DNA from: Opisthorchis felineus
Lineage: Eukaryota > Platyhelminthes > Trematoda > Opisthorchiida > Opisthorchiidae
DNA length: 64,000 nt
Direction of reading: 5' to 3'
NCBI GenBank assembly: GCA_004794785.1
Contig: SJOL01008365.1
Coordinates: 324,480-388,479, forward strand
Shown: positions 1 to 12,000 of the stretch, in pieces
How positions within the stretch are numbered: position 1 is the stretch's first letter
Layout: each line of letters starts with the position of its first letter
Program-made: the position numbers and the translations under genes
Notes under the pieces: generated by a model
The model's input: only the letters and a program-made list of their open reading frames with translations
Told to the model about the DNA's origin: nothing
The model's database searches: none

Positions 1-259
1 TCCAATCAGCCCACCCATCTTGTTTGATATTGCGCGACTTGTTTGCTGATCTTGACCTAGACACTCTCCGGCAAAACGTCGAGCCATGCAGGTGTCACAA
101 TAATGCCAACTGTCTGTGCACTTACAGGTTTCAGGAGCCAACGGTGGTTTGTCATGTATCCCATAGTCCGGCTTTCAAACGTACACGCTCTTGAATGCAC
201 CGTACTGTCCGCTTACTGGCGTTCTCGGTTTACGCATGTACCGTTTGTATTTCTCACAG
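1..259 (+). other. Intronic sequence upstream of the first TCF/LEF exon in the window
   Basis: No coding signal is recognised here. The reading frame of the next exon is open leftwards to about 103, but that translation does not resemble the Ser/Ala-rich exon that follows. A pyrimidine-rich stretch ending in CAG at 257-259 is the favoured 3' splice site. A weaker alternative AG lies at 126-127 and would lengthen the exon. Confidence 0.5.
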
Positions 260-755
260 GCATCTCCTTTAACAATCAGTCATCAAAACCGCCAGTGAGC
301 CTCCCCAATGGACCTGGATCTTCGCCTCTCCCCTCCGCCTCTCCTGCCAGTTCCTCGCTTCATACGTCGCAGTCAAATTTCTATGCAGCTGCCGCGTGCG
401 CTGCTGCTATGGCAGCAGCCGTTGCTTCTTGGAGTGGCTCCGGGTCACCAAAGACTGGTAATCCGCATACTCCTGGGTCAAGGCAACGATCCCCATCCAC
501 TACTTGCCGACTCCCTCCCAGTCCGGCGGCGCTAAGTGGTTGTCGCTCCAGAACCGTTTCTGGTAGTACAACAGCTCGGTCTCCCCTAACAACCGGTTTA
601 GCTGCTTCATCCTCACCTACATCTAGTTTGGCCAGCGCCGCGGTAGCCGCAGCAGCTGCCCTCTCTCCGGCAGCTGCAACGCTATACCAACGACGCGATA
701 CCAGTAGAACGTCAACATCGAGCACCTCGAACGTGGCCAGTCCCTATTCTCCGAG
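260..755 (+). CDS. TCF/LEF: TCF/LEF transcription factor, internal exon (Ala/Ser-rich region)
   Basis: Internal exon encoding about 164 residues of low-complexity sequence rich in Ser, Pro, Thr and Ala, with two polyalanine patches (about 380-425 and 637-680) and several SP/TP dipeptides. There is no folded domain. By position it corresponds to the linker between the N-terminal beta-catenin-binding segment (not in the window) and the HMG box, where Groucho/TLE co-repressors bind in known TCFs; I see no specific motif for that. The acceptor is ttctcacag at 251-259. The donor is GAG|GTAAAC after 755, leaving a phase-2 end (AG). Adding the first base of the exon at 2039 makes AGC and keeps the frame. 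Without splicing, the next codon is TAA. The link to TCF/LEF rests on matching phase and composition; the 5' boundary is less certain. Confidence 0.65.
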
Positions 756-2038
756 GTAAACTTCCTCTCCATATCACTTCCAGGTTTTCCCACTTACTGA
801 GAGATTAAGTGTTACTGCGTCTAACTGTACCAGTCACTTCACATCATGTTCCATCCAGATTATTATTTTGGCCAGTCTTCAGGTCAGTGGAGCGGTGAAA
901 AACATATTGTCAGTGTAATACTCTTCCTTGCATGGTTCTTAGCACCGCCTTTCCCTGAAGGGAATTTTTATGGTGAAACACACCCGTCACAAGATCCTTT
1001 CCTCTCTGAAAACTTCGTTGGGAGGTGCCTTGCGTTTATCCGGCTTAATTTTTGTGCACTTCCCAAATGGCTCGTTAAACTAACTAAATGCTGCACCTTG
1101 ACATTCCACAGTTGTTTCTATGGTGTTTTGTATATCCAGTGGTTAACAGACCCCTGGACAGCAAAGATATAGTAGATGTTGTCGTGAGGGGACAGTCAAG
1201 TCGAGTACGCATTCAGTTCCAAAGCAATGCATGGGCCTACAGAACAAATGAGGTAGTAGGATGGATCGAACTTAGGCTACGGGCATGAGAGTGAAAGCGA
1301 AATGAGTATTTGTTCGAACGAAACTGGGAATTAATGATGTAACATTGAGCAAATGAGTGAAGACGGTGTAAAATCAGAATCAATAACACAGCTGATGTCT
1401 TTTATTAATGGGAAAATGAAGAGTGAAGCGCTCTTGCCAGGTTTCTGCTTGCCTCTGTTATCTCGGTATCATTTGTTGATAAACCCTTCCGCAAACTGAC
1501 TCGTTTGTTTGCGTCTGGAAATTCAAAACCGGTTGATTTGGTGGGTTCCACAACGTCCAATGGTTGTACAATTACCGTGCTTTTCGCGCATTCACAGTCG
1601 GATCTAGGCTGTCACTTTGAGATATGCTCACCGACTCGTATTTCGGAATAGCTTTTCGCTCGACCCATATTCTTTGTACAGCCGATACGATCAAACTGTC
1701 AAGTCAAATTTTACTTGGTTCATTTTGGCACCGGGCCATCCTTCGTTGGAATCTGTACGTGCATAGTCAGTAGCGCTTTTTATTCGGTGTATCTTTTTTC
1801 TTATGATTACTAGGACTCATGCTTTTCAATTCGTTGCTGGCTTCGCACAATCGCATCCTCTGTTAGGTTTACTTTACTTGTTTCCAAGCTGATCACTTCT
1901 CAGCTGCACTCACTACAGTATACGTCTTCTGCTAGCACTGAGAATGACCAGGCTTTCGTTTTATCTTTCTTTGGAAGCATTCCTAATCCTTTGCTGGGTA
2001 ACGGTAAAACATTCCACCTGCCTCGTTACTTTCCGTAG
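756..2038 (+). other. TCF/LEF intron, 1.28 kb
   Basis: Bounded by GTAAAC (756) and ttactttccgtag (2026-2038). The short open frames inside (for example 846-1172) have no recognisable protein features and I treat them as chance. No repeat was recognised. Confidence 0.6.
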
Positions 2039-2449
2039 CATGTTCGCTGCCGCCGCAGCGGCCCATATGCATCTCCTCTCAGCCGCTGCAGCTGCCGCCT
2101 CGCTCAACTCCGGTCTATCCATCACTTCCTCTGCATCATCTCACTGTACTACCATGACAACTTCCGCACGTCTCCCAACTCCGTCATCCGCTTCTCGCGT
2201 CCACGAAATGGACCTTTCAGATGCCCGAGGTGCTCCAGGAGACACACGTATCAATGGATCCTCTGTTCGAGGTGATTCCTTATGGCAGCAACAGAAGCAA
2301 CACCAACAGGCTGCCGCGATGGCCGCAGCCGCCGTAGCAATGATGCATCGTCCTAATTCTGGTTCTCATGAGGATTCCCTTAGACAGTCATCATCACCCA
2401 TCATGTCATCTGGCGTGTGGTTCCGACGGGGAGGAAGTTTTGTTGCAAG
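2039..2449 (+). CDS. TCF/LEF: TCF/LEF transcription factor, internal exon (polyalanine/Ser-rich)
   Basis: Encodes about 136 residues with two strong alanine runs near its start (2046-2070 and 2079-2100), then a Ser/Thr-rich stretch and a QQQKQHQQ segment before another AAAMAAAAVAMM run. It is probably disordered and part of the regulatory region upstream of the HMG box. The first base completes the AG left by the previous exon, and ATG TTC GCT follows. The donor is CAAG|GTAACG after 2449, again phase 2 and again followed by an in-frame TAA if unspliced. The phase fits the HMG-box exon at 7372 exactly. Composition matches the alanine runs in the HMG exon, which supports one gene. Confidence 0.75.
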
Positions 2450-2664
2450 GTAACGTTTATCTGTCCCATTTTAGTACTCTGAGTCATATTCTTAATACAC
2501 TCTAGATCCGCTTTAGGACAAATATCAGAAGCCAGCAGCTCATCGTTTTGGAACAGTGGGCAAACTCCTCAGTGATAACAACAAAAAGTTAATTATAACC
2601 TTGTCACAATATTGAGCTCACCGTCTACCTATGTTATTGGGGAAACAGTGCAGTAATGTGCGTG

Positions 2665-2667
<3 letters not shown>

Positions 2668-2716
<49 letters not shown>
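2668..2716. repeat. (ATT)n microsatellite
   Basis: About 16 perfect TTA/ATT units in the intron, seen directly. Confidence 0.97.
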
Positions 2717-2719
<3 letters not shown>

Positions 2720-5700
2720 AATGTATATTATGCACGCTTCCCTCTTAATAATGCGAAGAAGACAACGAAATTGGAAGATGGTTGACAGCTGTACTCAGAT
2801 TCTCATTTGATATGGAGCGCGATCTTAATTCGTCTACCGTATCCTGCATTCGAATCTTCATATCCTTTAAGATCCAACGAACAGTTCCTCGCTGTTAGGG
2901 TATTTACCTCGTGTCATAGAGTCCGCCCTCTAGACAGAGCTGATTTTTAAATGTCCTGGCAAAATATTAGGATCAGTCCCATGCAACTGAGATTTAGACT
3001 TTCCCATCGCATGACCATTAATGTGAAGGCTCTCCTTTCTTTGTGATCGAATATAGTTTTTTGGTCGGTAGTTTTCGCTGGCCGCAGTTTAAGTAAGTGG
3101 AAAACATAATGGCGACCTCGAATCCAGAAAACGGTTAGTTTGGACATTTGTTAGCCAACTATAGATTTCAATCAACTTTCTATGTCTATTTGCTCGCCGG
3201 GTTTATAATCAACGATATCCCCGTTAGAGTCGCTAGACAGTGGCCGATTTTAAGTTCAGTTCAGTTGTTAGCTATAAAGCATGTGCTAAGAGTACGTCGG
3301 TTCCAGTTGCTACACTTTCGGTCATCGGAAAATGAGAGAGCGTGGGAGTTATAACCAAGTATGGGAGGCGGTGACTTGATCATTTAGTTCGCATTGTATC
3401 TTGCCCTGAGGAAACGGGAAACAGGGCACCTATACTTTGAACGCGATAGCTTTGACGCACGGGCGCCGCTGACTGCATGACTGAGTCATTGCTTCCAGTA
3501 TCGTCAACCACTGATGAGGTGAGTCTCAGAGTCCCCATCCAGAAAAGCGGCAGTTGTCAACCCGACTGTTAGAGAGTTTTTTTGTCCTAAACCCATCTGG
3601 CCTAACTGAGCAGTGCTGATCTGATGGTCCCACCGGACCCAGTCAGCGCTTCGGAATTACCGATAGTCCATCCTCAACGATCAATGCTTCACAACTGAAT
3701 GGTTTCTTCAGATGTTAGTCTTCACACTCGCCCTTAATCATGGTTTTAATCTGTGCATTGCATGCGGATGATGCCTCTTTTATGTTATGACGTCATGCCT
3801 TTTCCTACACAATCTAGAAATGACTTGGTGTCAAGGCTTGGTGATGTTCCAAGGGTATGGAATGAGGCCAGAAGCGTTGAACGCTTCTCAGGATATCGTC
3901 GTCGTCATGACGTCGTATCATCTTTAGCTGGTCACAGAGGCATCTTAAGATTCCAATAGGTTTATCTTAAGGATTATGCCGGAACAAGAAAAACAGAGGG
4001 ACGATAGGATAAAGTCATCTCTCAGGCACACGTGCCCAGTGGTTTGCATTGACATTCTAGCTCAAGTGACTCACATACGCCCGAAGTTGATGTCATGCTT
4101 AATGCTTCTCAGTCAGATTCATTCAATTTGCCTCATTTCCTCCGAAAAACCTACTAAGTGAGCTCCGCCGTGTGCTTTTTTCTGCCAACTCAGCGGAAGG
4201 GTCTGTTGCCGCAGTTTACATATTTTGCTGCTCCTTGACATTCCGTATTTCTTCTTTCTTATCATCCGCAAAATGGTGTATGTGGCACGTTCGCTTACAT
4301 TACAAGAACTCACCACCATCCCCACCACCTGTAGGAGAGCGCAACATTCCATGTTTTTTGCTGTCTGGATTGTCCTATAAATCACGACTCCTACTCCACC
4401 TCTCTTCACTACTATGACCGTGAACGCACCCCAGCCAACCGAGATCCAAGCAATACTCTATTCATTCCTTATCACTCCACCCTTAAACCTAATCACAATG
4501 GACGAATGTATTGACACCATAGTTACCGCATTTCGTATACAAGTCACTGTAAGCGATTGTGCGCTATTTTCTCTGGGAGCGGTTGACTTGCCTCATATCA
4601 CGCATTGAAGTGAAACCCCTTGTCTTGTAGGTGTGTGTACTGTTGGGTGGATGCATATAGTCTCCCTTGTGCGCTTGCGCCTGTCCCTTCTTTTTTGACG
4701 GGAGGTCGTCGACAAACGTGATGGATGAATGGATCAAATCTGGACAGGTTGTCAAGTCAACAGGGCGCGTGCTCGCTCTTGTGTATACGTGTTTGTGTGG
4801 ACCACTCTCTCATTGCTGCTACTGTTGCTACATTTTTATTGTATTGCGCACGCACGGTCAGGACTTATTTTCACAATCAAGATGATGGATAATACTGTTT
4901 CGTGAGTGAGAAATTCACCCATTAATGTGTGTCTGCTCGCGCACTCAGCCGCTTGCGTGATATACTACGTACAACGGTGGTTCGGCCATGACCGACCACC
5001 TACTACCGCTGCGCTTCCCGTCTCGTCCGGTGGCATAAGGACAGGTGGCATGCTTTTGATGGATGGCGTTAAGCGTCGCCGTCATCTGGTTGTGTTTGTG
5101 GTGGTGGTGGTCGTCCTTCGCCCTTTGCGTACGGAGCGTCCGTGCATGCTTGCATGTATGTATGTGTATCTCATTGAAGCCATCCGTCACATTCGTCTTC
5201 GGTGGGTCCGTTCTGTGTGTGACTTTTGGTTACATTACCAAACACCCTCTTCAAAGATTTCCTGCTGACTCTGTTAGACGGGTTGAGCTAATTGTGAATT
5301 ATGTTCACCATCGATCGAACGATTTCTTATGGTAGCCACGCTCTGGTTACTCTAAATATTAGGCAGTTTGCCCAAACGAGGGCTAAGTCATCCTTGTCAT
5401 CGCTACCTGGTTACTCGGGATCTGGAAGGCAAGTGACATGGAGAAGATATTCCGTTTCCAGAACGGAAAAGCAAATGGCGACACAGCTACAATGGTCGCG
5501 CCACTATAGGCTCCCGTCCACAGAGGACTATTCCCACCAGTCAAGTCAAATTCGAGATGGTCCTGTAAGGTTTACCTTCGAATTAAGATACAATCGCCAA
5601 TTTCAAATCTTACATGTCCCCGAGACGCAGATTTACCTGTCAAAAACAGCAGGACCGAAAATTCGTACGTCGGTTGTTCTTACACTCTTATCAAGCACTC

Positions 5701-6959
5701 TCTCACTAAATGCACCGTGATCACGTCGTCGATGGACCACAGACGAGGTTCTTCAGCCTTACGACGCATTACCGCTACAGTGTAACGCCGCAGTGGAAAG
5801 ACCTAAAATAGTCACTCCTGGAAGGGTCCCAACCAATAAGATAGGATTAAGGGCTCCACCGTCGAAGCAATACACTATTCACACTGGCTATAATCGTACT
5901 TAGAAAGAAGTGGGCGAATCACTAGACCTTACTTGGCCAAACGCACCAGTTTATCTCAAGAGTGCACACTAATACATCCCACCGTTAAAGAACTACCTTT
6001 TTTGCCCGCCTAATTCCATAGTTTTGAAAAGATTTTACCCGGGATTCTTCAGAGAATCACGCATTGAGCTATCCTCCTCTAGACAGGCCAATCTTATTTC
6101 ATCCGTTGAAGATTCTTTCACTGGTTGAGTAACTCTCAGAAATGGTCAGCTCTCCTTTTTCGGTCCATCGCTTCGCGTGGTCTTCTTAGAAGGGAAACCC
6201 TGTCTTAGTAGGCGTTCTTCCCAGGATTAAATCAATTAAATTAATTTATTCCATTAAACCTCAAAGTTAAATTCACTGTGAATTTTGTTTAATGCGTCAT
6301 CGTGAATTTCTGCATAGGTACCGTAAACAACTGGACGCAGTACATTCCCAGACATTCTTGATATTAGGAATATTCACTTAGCAGAACTATATCTAACAGT
6401 GTCACAGAGTTAAGAAGTACGAATGCTAATCTAAACATGGAAAGTGGGCTTACATCCTCTTGAAGGTCAAATCCGACAGCAAAATATTATTGTCATTATC
6501 ACTTTCCTCCACCTTGCTTCCTACCGCTTCTCTAATGAAGTGAAGCCATGGCATATTCTATGGAATTGGCAACCAGAGCGTCTTACTGCTGCAGCCTCAC
6601 CTCTTCAAACCCATTTTTTGTGAGAGTGGGGGAGGGGGAATTAGTTGAGACACCTCCAATCCGGGGTCCGTAATATGACAGAGTTTTACTTCTGTCTATT
6701 CTGTTCTATCTCAACCTAAGTGCAATAACTGTTCCAATTATGTTACCGGTGCTTTGCTTTCAAATGCAATGGTTCTCACCAGACTGGTTAAATGGATCGG
6801 TAACTTTTCAACTACTGTGTTGTAACCTTTTGCTGTGTTGATTTTTGTGGATGATGAAATTGGTTTTGGTGAGTGAATAAGGTCTTAAGTAGGATAATCA
6901 CAGTAGTGTTTCATTAGTGTTAGTGTTTCATGGTGCTGTTATTAAAAATTGCAGTTTGT

Positions 6960-7163
6960 TTAAATAGTATTCACTTGTGAGATCGAGGAAAGTTGTTCCG
7001 TCATTGAAGGCACCCACCACTGGTCCTTAGTTATATACGTCCAGTTATCATCATCTACAACAAGAACAGCATGAAGACGACTACAAAAATCTGGGTACAG
7101 TCCGTACTGTTCGCCTTTCAGGATAACGTCCGCATGGTCGTTTCCGTGTCTGGCTGGATACAC
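6960..7163 (-). other. Possible minus-strand exon-like fragment
   Basis: The minus strand carries a good 3' splice-like signal (gccatatcttacag, ending just above 7163). It is followed by about 65 open codons whose translation reads like real protein (for example AVLVVDDDNWTYITKDQWW) and ends in TAA at 6960. I do not recognise the family. It could be a terminal exon of a nested gene, a fragment of a retroelement, or chance; its length is not statistically striking. It lies inside a TCF/LEF intron in antisense orientation. Confidence 0.2.
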
Positions 7164-7209
7164 TGTAAGATATGGCTCCTAATTGGTATCAGTGATATTC
7201 TGTTATTCT

Positions 7210-7228
7210 GTTGTTGTTGTTGTTGTTG
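7210..7228. repeat. (GTT)n microsatellite
   Basis: Six consecutive TTG/GTT units shortly upstream of the HMG-box exon. Confidence 0.9.
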
Positions 7229-7371
7229 CCTATAGGGTTTAGGACCCTATGACGGCGGAACACCAAAGATCCGCGTAATTTAACCACATTCCTTTGAGGG
7301 TGATTTCTTGAGTTCCTTATAAGGTAATCATTACCACAGAGCTTAACTCTGTTTTTTTTCACTATCTACAG

Positions 7372-9057
7372 GGGCCGGGGTCCTCGGAACAAACTTCTCA
7401 CGAAAGAAATAGACCAGGATCGTCTAATCTCGGCACGATCACGCTTGGACGATGGGACAGTACATGAGACTGGGAAACGCGGGTCACACAATGCCTACAC
7501 GAAAGGCCCGATGCATATAAAAAAACCACTCAATGCCTTTATGCTCTTCATGAAAGAAATGCGTTCTCGTGTGCAAGAGGAGTGCACTCTAAAAGAATCA
7601 GCAGCAATAAACCAAGTTTTGGGTAAGAAGTGGCATGAACTCTCACGAGAGGAACAAACTAAGTACTACGAAATGGCCCGACGTGAGAAGGAACTACACC
7701 AACAGCTGTATCCGAACTGGTCGGCTAGAGATAACTATGCCTATCACGCTCGGAGACGCAAACGACGGAGACATTTACTTCGACGACATTCGTTACATAC
7801 ACGAGTTTCGCGATATTCCCGTGTTAGTGCACCTGTACGGTCCACACAAGATCGATTATCTGCACCAGATACGAAACCATCAAACTCACCTTCATCCCAC
7901 TTGCAGCAACAACAACTTATGGATTGTGAAAATGCTTCGAATCGATCTTCTCCGCGAAGCCTCATTGATTTTGCACGGTCCCCTTCGCCTATATCCAACC
8001 CGTCGGCTAGCGTGGTCGGTTCGCAGCGTTGTAAAAGTCGACATGCATTTTTATCACAGTCGCAAATAGAGCCCATTCCTGGTGTGTATGCCTCACCGCC
8101 AGTCGGCCGGCTATCAGATGATCTATCTCGGTCACAACCAAGCTGTACGTTCAGGCAACTATCCCGCTCGCTCGACCGACATACCTCATCTCCTATGGAT
8201 AACTCCTATACTAATCTACGGCAAGACGCTGTAAAAACTGAGCGAAATATCTCCCTCGCCGAGTCCTCTTCGCCTCCAAGAATTGTTGGGCAAGTGGACA
8301 TTCCGACTAAACGATTGCACAATGGCAACTCGGCTGGTGAGCCTTGCAAGGCGAACGCACTTGATCTATGGCGTCCTATACCGCACGCGCCACAACCTGG
8401 TAGAACACCAACCCCTTTTGGAAATCCAGATTTTGGTCCGCCGACAACGACAAGGCTGCTTCATAACTCTGAGAAATCGCCAGTATCCTCATCTAACAGT
8501 TTTGTGAAACCGGTTGACGAGGGTTCGTTTAATGGATCTCAAAGGCGTCCCCCTCCGGAATCCATGGTATCCGGGTGTGGCGTCTACCCACGGTCACCAG
8601 ATATGTTTCCACCACGAATAGCTGCAGCAGCTGCGGCTGCGATGGCCGCTTCTATGAATTTTACGGCACCTAATTTTAACAACCACCATCCACGTTCACC
8701 TCTCTCGCCAATGGTCCCAAATAGCTACAGACACTCCTACTTCCATCCAGCTTCTCCCAAACCTCCGCAATTGAGTTCAGCTCCGTTTATGTCAAACAGG
8801 CGATCGCCGTCCTCCCTTTTTGGGCCAAGACCTATCGGATCAGCAGCAATCAATGAACTGCTGGCTTCCAATCGTATATCAGACTATAGCCCCGGTCGGA
8901 TTGGTCCTGGCGGTATTGGTCCATCATCACCAACTACCGTAGCAGCCGTAGCAGCTGCTGCTGCCATGGCAGCGAGTGAATTGACTGGAGGTAGTCTGAA
9001 AAAGTGTCGAGCTCGTTTTGGTTTGGAGCATCAAAATATGTGGTGCAAGCCATGTCG
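7372..9057 (+). CDS. TCF/LEF: TCF/LEF transcription factor, HMG-box exon with first part of the C-clamp
   Basis: Large exon (562 codons) that identifies the gene. The HMG box lies at about 7511-7720: [15 protein letters not shown], then [23 protein letters not shown] and [11 protein letters not shown], the diagnostic TCF/LEF sequence that bends DNA at Wnt response elements. A basic tail (ARRRKRRR) follows at about 7745-7770. Next come about 400 residues rich in Ser, Pro, Arg and Asn with two alanine runs (about 8618-8660, 8940-8975). The exon ends with [17 protein letters not shown], the first three cysteines of a C-clamp, a second DNA-binding element that reads the helper site. The acceptor is ctatctacag (7362-7371) and the donor is TCG|GTGAGT after 9057, phase 2. 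Phases agree with both neighbours. In the nucleus the protein should switch Wnt targets between repression and beta-catenin-driven activation. Confidence 0.95.
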
Positions 9058-12000
9058 GTGAGTTCACTTACCGCGCATTGATTTTTAACCCAATTTCTGT
9101 ACACGATGGCCCATATCGTTCAGGATTGCATAGCCAGCATCATCCAAGCACATTCTTTACCATCGCCTTGTATATGATTGACTTCTCGGACTTTCGGGAC
9201 TTCGGGTTGTTGTTTCACAAATCTCTCTAACTGTCCATTTAATACCCTAGAACATTCGAGAGCATCAATGCCCACCAGGGTGGTTGTTCATTGTTACTTA
9301 GTAGTAAATTGACGTTGTCCATAGCGATGTAATCATGGGATATGAGCAAAGAATTTGGTTCCGTAATTCGACTAGTTCTACATGTTGATTTTCGCCTACT
9401 TGGAGTGCATAGGGCTGGGTAAGAAAGGCAAAGTTACTGGTTGCTTATCTCGATTCGTCATTTTTGGTGCGTTTCAGTTTAGCTACTTCACTTTTTGAGT
9501 AGTTGAAAGTATCCGTTAGTTTTCGAAGGAAGCAGCATGACGGTTCCTCATGAGTCAAAACGAATGGTTCAGTCCGTCCGAAATATTTTATCCTATAGCA
9601 TCTTACTGAGACGAAACAACGGGATCAGGCTGTAAAGAGACAACCTAGCAGGATTCTTGCTTCAAACCCCGGTAGTAAGTGCCCATATTGCCTTTCCGCG
9701 TGGACTAACTATACTGTGTTACCGAACAACGATTGCGGGATGTGTATTTCCGCCGTGTCTTGGATGGCAAAATCCCATAATATCATAGAATGATTACCTG
9801 AGGTGTGTTAAAATACGATTTAAGAAGAAACCGCTGGTTGTTGTAGAAATCCGGAAGTCAACTTTAGGGGTTTCGGTCCACTCGTGCAGACTCTCACTTT
9901 CACATGAAGACAACTTCATCGCAAGCAAAGTCTCACCAGATGTAGGCTGTTTGTCATGTATTAATACAAAGCATCCTGCGAGAATGGAGCCAGAGTATCG
10001 CCAGCTTGCAATCAGAAGAAACGCGGCAGCAAAGGAATCTTTCCTGGGACGCTAATCAGATAGCTCCACAATGAGGTGGGTAGAGCTATCCCTGTGTTAG
10101 ACGTCTGTTTGTTCATTTTTCTCAGGAGTCCTGGGAAACATCCGAACTTACCACTAGTGTGTGTAAAATGACGACACAATAACGTCTTCAGTGTCTTTAT
10201 TGTTTTCTACGGTAGTGCACTACGGTAGGCGTTGCACAGTAAGCAGCATCTCAGTTATACTGGTCGTGCATTCCAAGAAATAAAGTATCTCATCAGCCTA
10301 AAGCTACTCTTCAGCCGGTCGGTCCATCAGCACTTTACCTAGCTCAAGAGACGCCTTATCATTGCCAACGCGTACCGTAATGTTGCGCCATGATCGGACT
10401 AGACGTTCAGACACACTCCCAAATTTAAAATGAACCGTCGCGTGTGTTTCACTTTGTGGGGTGCTCACTTGGCTTGTTTTCCCGGGCTAATCCTTAGTCA
10501 CTCTTGCTCTCTGTTGAAAGCCTCATCAGATTCGCACGCTTCAGGAACACGCTATCTGGAGTGATGTGTACCCACCCACACGTCATTCTGCGGCTTTTAC
10601 CTGCGAGCATCGTGGACACTTGGGGACCGTGTGCCGTTTGGTGTCATAAAACTTGTCACTGCACAGAAAATAAGATCTTGCAGCAAGCTTCAGGTCAACT
10701 AAAAGTATTATCTTCTAACCAATGCATACATGAGCTTTGTTTCCTGATCCTTGTAATGACCACTCGCAGAAAACAGTAGACCAACAATATGTCAGTAGCC
10801 AGTTTCTTCAGCCGCTCTTCTCTCGTTTCTTCATAGAATAAGGGCGTAAGCACGCTGTATGCGTCGTTAGACCTTGTTAGCTACTGAGGTGTAAATCAGC
10901 GTAACGGGCATTCTACCATGTTCGACTATTTGGGGTGTCTTCGTGGCTGATAGAATCTTTGATGAACACACCTTTGGAGAATGATGGTTCTGTACCCGAA
11001 AGGGTCAACTTTCGCAGCCGTACAGCAATACAGCCTGCACTGTAGTCTGATACACGCGTCCTACGAGAACCGCCGATATGCCTTTTTGATGCCACAAGTG
11101 GTGCAAATTGGCAAACGCAATTCTAGTCTTTGAGATTCATGAGTCAACTTGGTCTGTCACACTGCTGTCAGAACTAATGCAAATTCTGATGTACGTGTGG
11201 CCTTCCACAACTTCCAGGGTCACTTCTTGAATTGCTAGAGGCACGTTCAAAGACTGTTCGTCCTGCAGCATGACTTCGCACTTTGTGGGCGCGAGGCACA
11301 TGCCGAAGAACTGGATGACATCGGCCAGCTTTTCTAATATTTCCTGTGCTTCCTGCTCTCCTCAAAAATGAGAATGTTGTCTGCATATTCCGGGTCAACA
11401 AGAGTTTCGCACGGCTAGATCTGGACACCGGTGTTTTGGAAGCCTTCTGGTGTTCACCCCACTACCTCAGCATTGACGAAAGTAAACAAAACTGGGGAGT
11501 ATGGACACCATTTTCGGATACCATTGATTATAGAAAAGCTTTTGGAGAGCACCGCATACACTCACGCGCCCACAAGTATGGGGATACAAAGAGCGCATGA
11601 TATTCACGAACTTCTGTAACATAGCCTGTTACACAAGGGTGTTGAAAAAAACTAGCATATCGATAGAATTGAACACACTCCTCAAGTCCAGGAACACCAG
11701 GACTGTATGGCGCTTGTACGCATGTCGTTGCTCTAACACCTGACGGAATGTGAAGATGTGGTCCACACAGCCCCTTCCAGGCCGGAATCCTGTTTGCCGT
11801 TCTCGCGCGGTTTCGTAAGACGACGCAAAATGAGTAACGCAAAGAGTCTGATCATAACGGGGGTCAGGGTAATTCTTTTGTGATTGTCACACTCACTACG
11901 AGCACCCTTTTGTTAATGCGCACCACTATCGTCTCGCCCAAGTTGGTTGGGGCGGTCTCCTTCTCCCAGATGGAGGTAGATAAGTTAGACCAACTGACGG

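Larger units (their letters stand above)
2450..7371 (+). other. TCF/LEF intron, 4.9 kb
   Basis: Contains an ATT microsatellite (about 2668-2716), a GTG-rich patch near 5095 and a GTT tract (7210-7228). Many short open frames occur on both strands, none recognisable. The stretch at 4571-4600 shares about 25 bases with 30424-30450, which suggests repeat-derived DNA. One minus-strand exon-like piece (6960-7163) is listed separately. The 3' end is ttttttttcactatctacag at 7352-7371. Confidence 0.6.

Noticed and set aside
103..259. Leftward extension of the first TCF/LEF exon frame to 103
   Set aside because: It lies before a better splice acceptor, and its composition is unlike the exon. Kept as an alternative boundary only.
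3511..3560. CTGATGAG, a possible third hammerhead core
   Set aside because: No GAAA-type segment follows a short stem, and the flanks do not match the two aligned copies.
10495..10535. Minus-strand CTGATGAG followed by a 6-bp hairpin
   Set aside because: The hairpin is one base out of register for stem II and is followed by AAGA, not GAAA. Probably coincidence.
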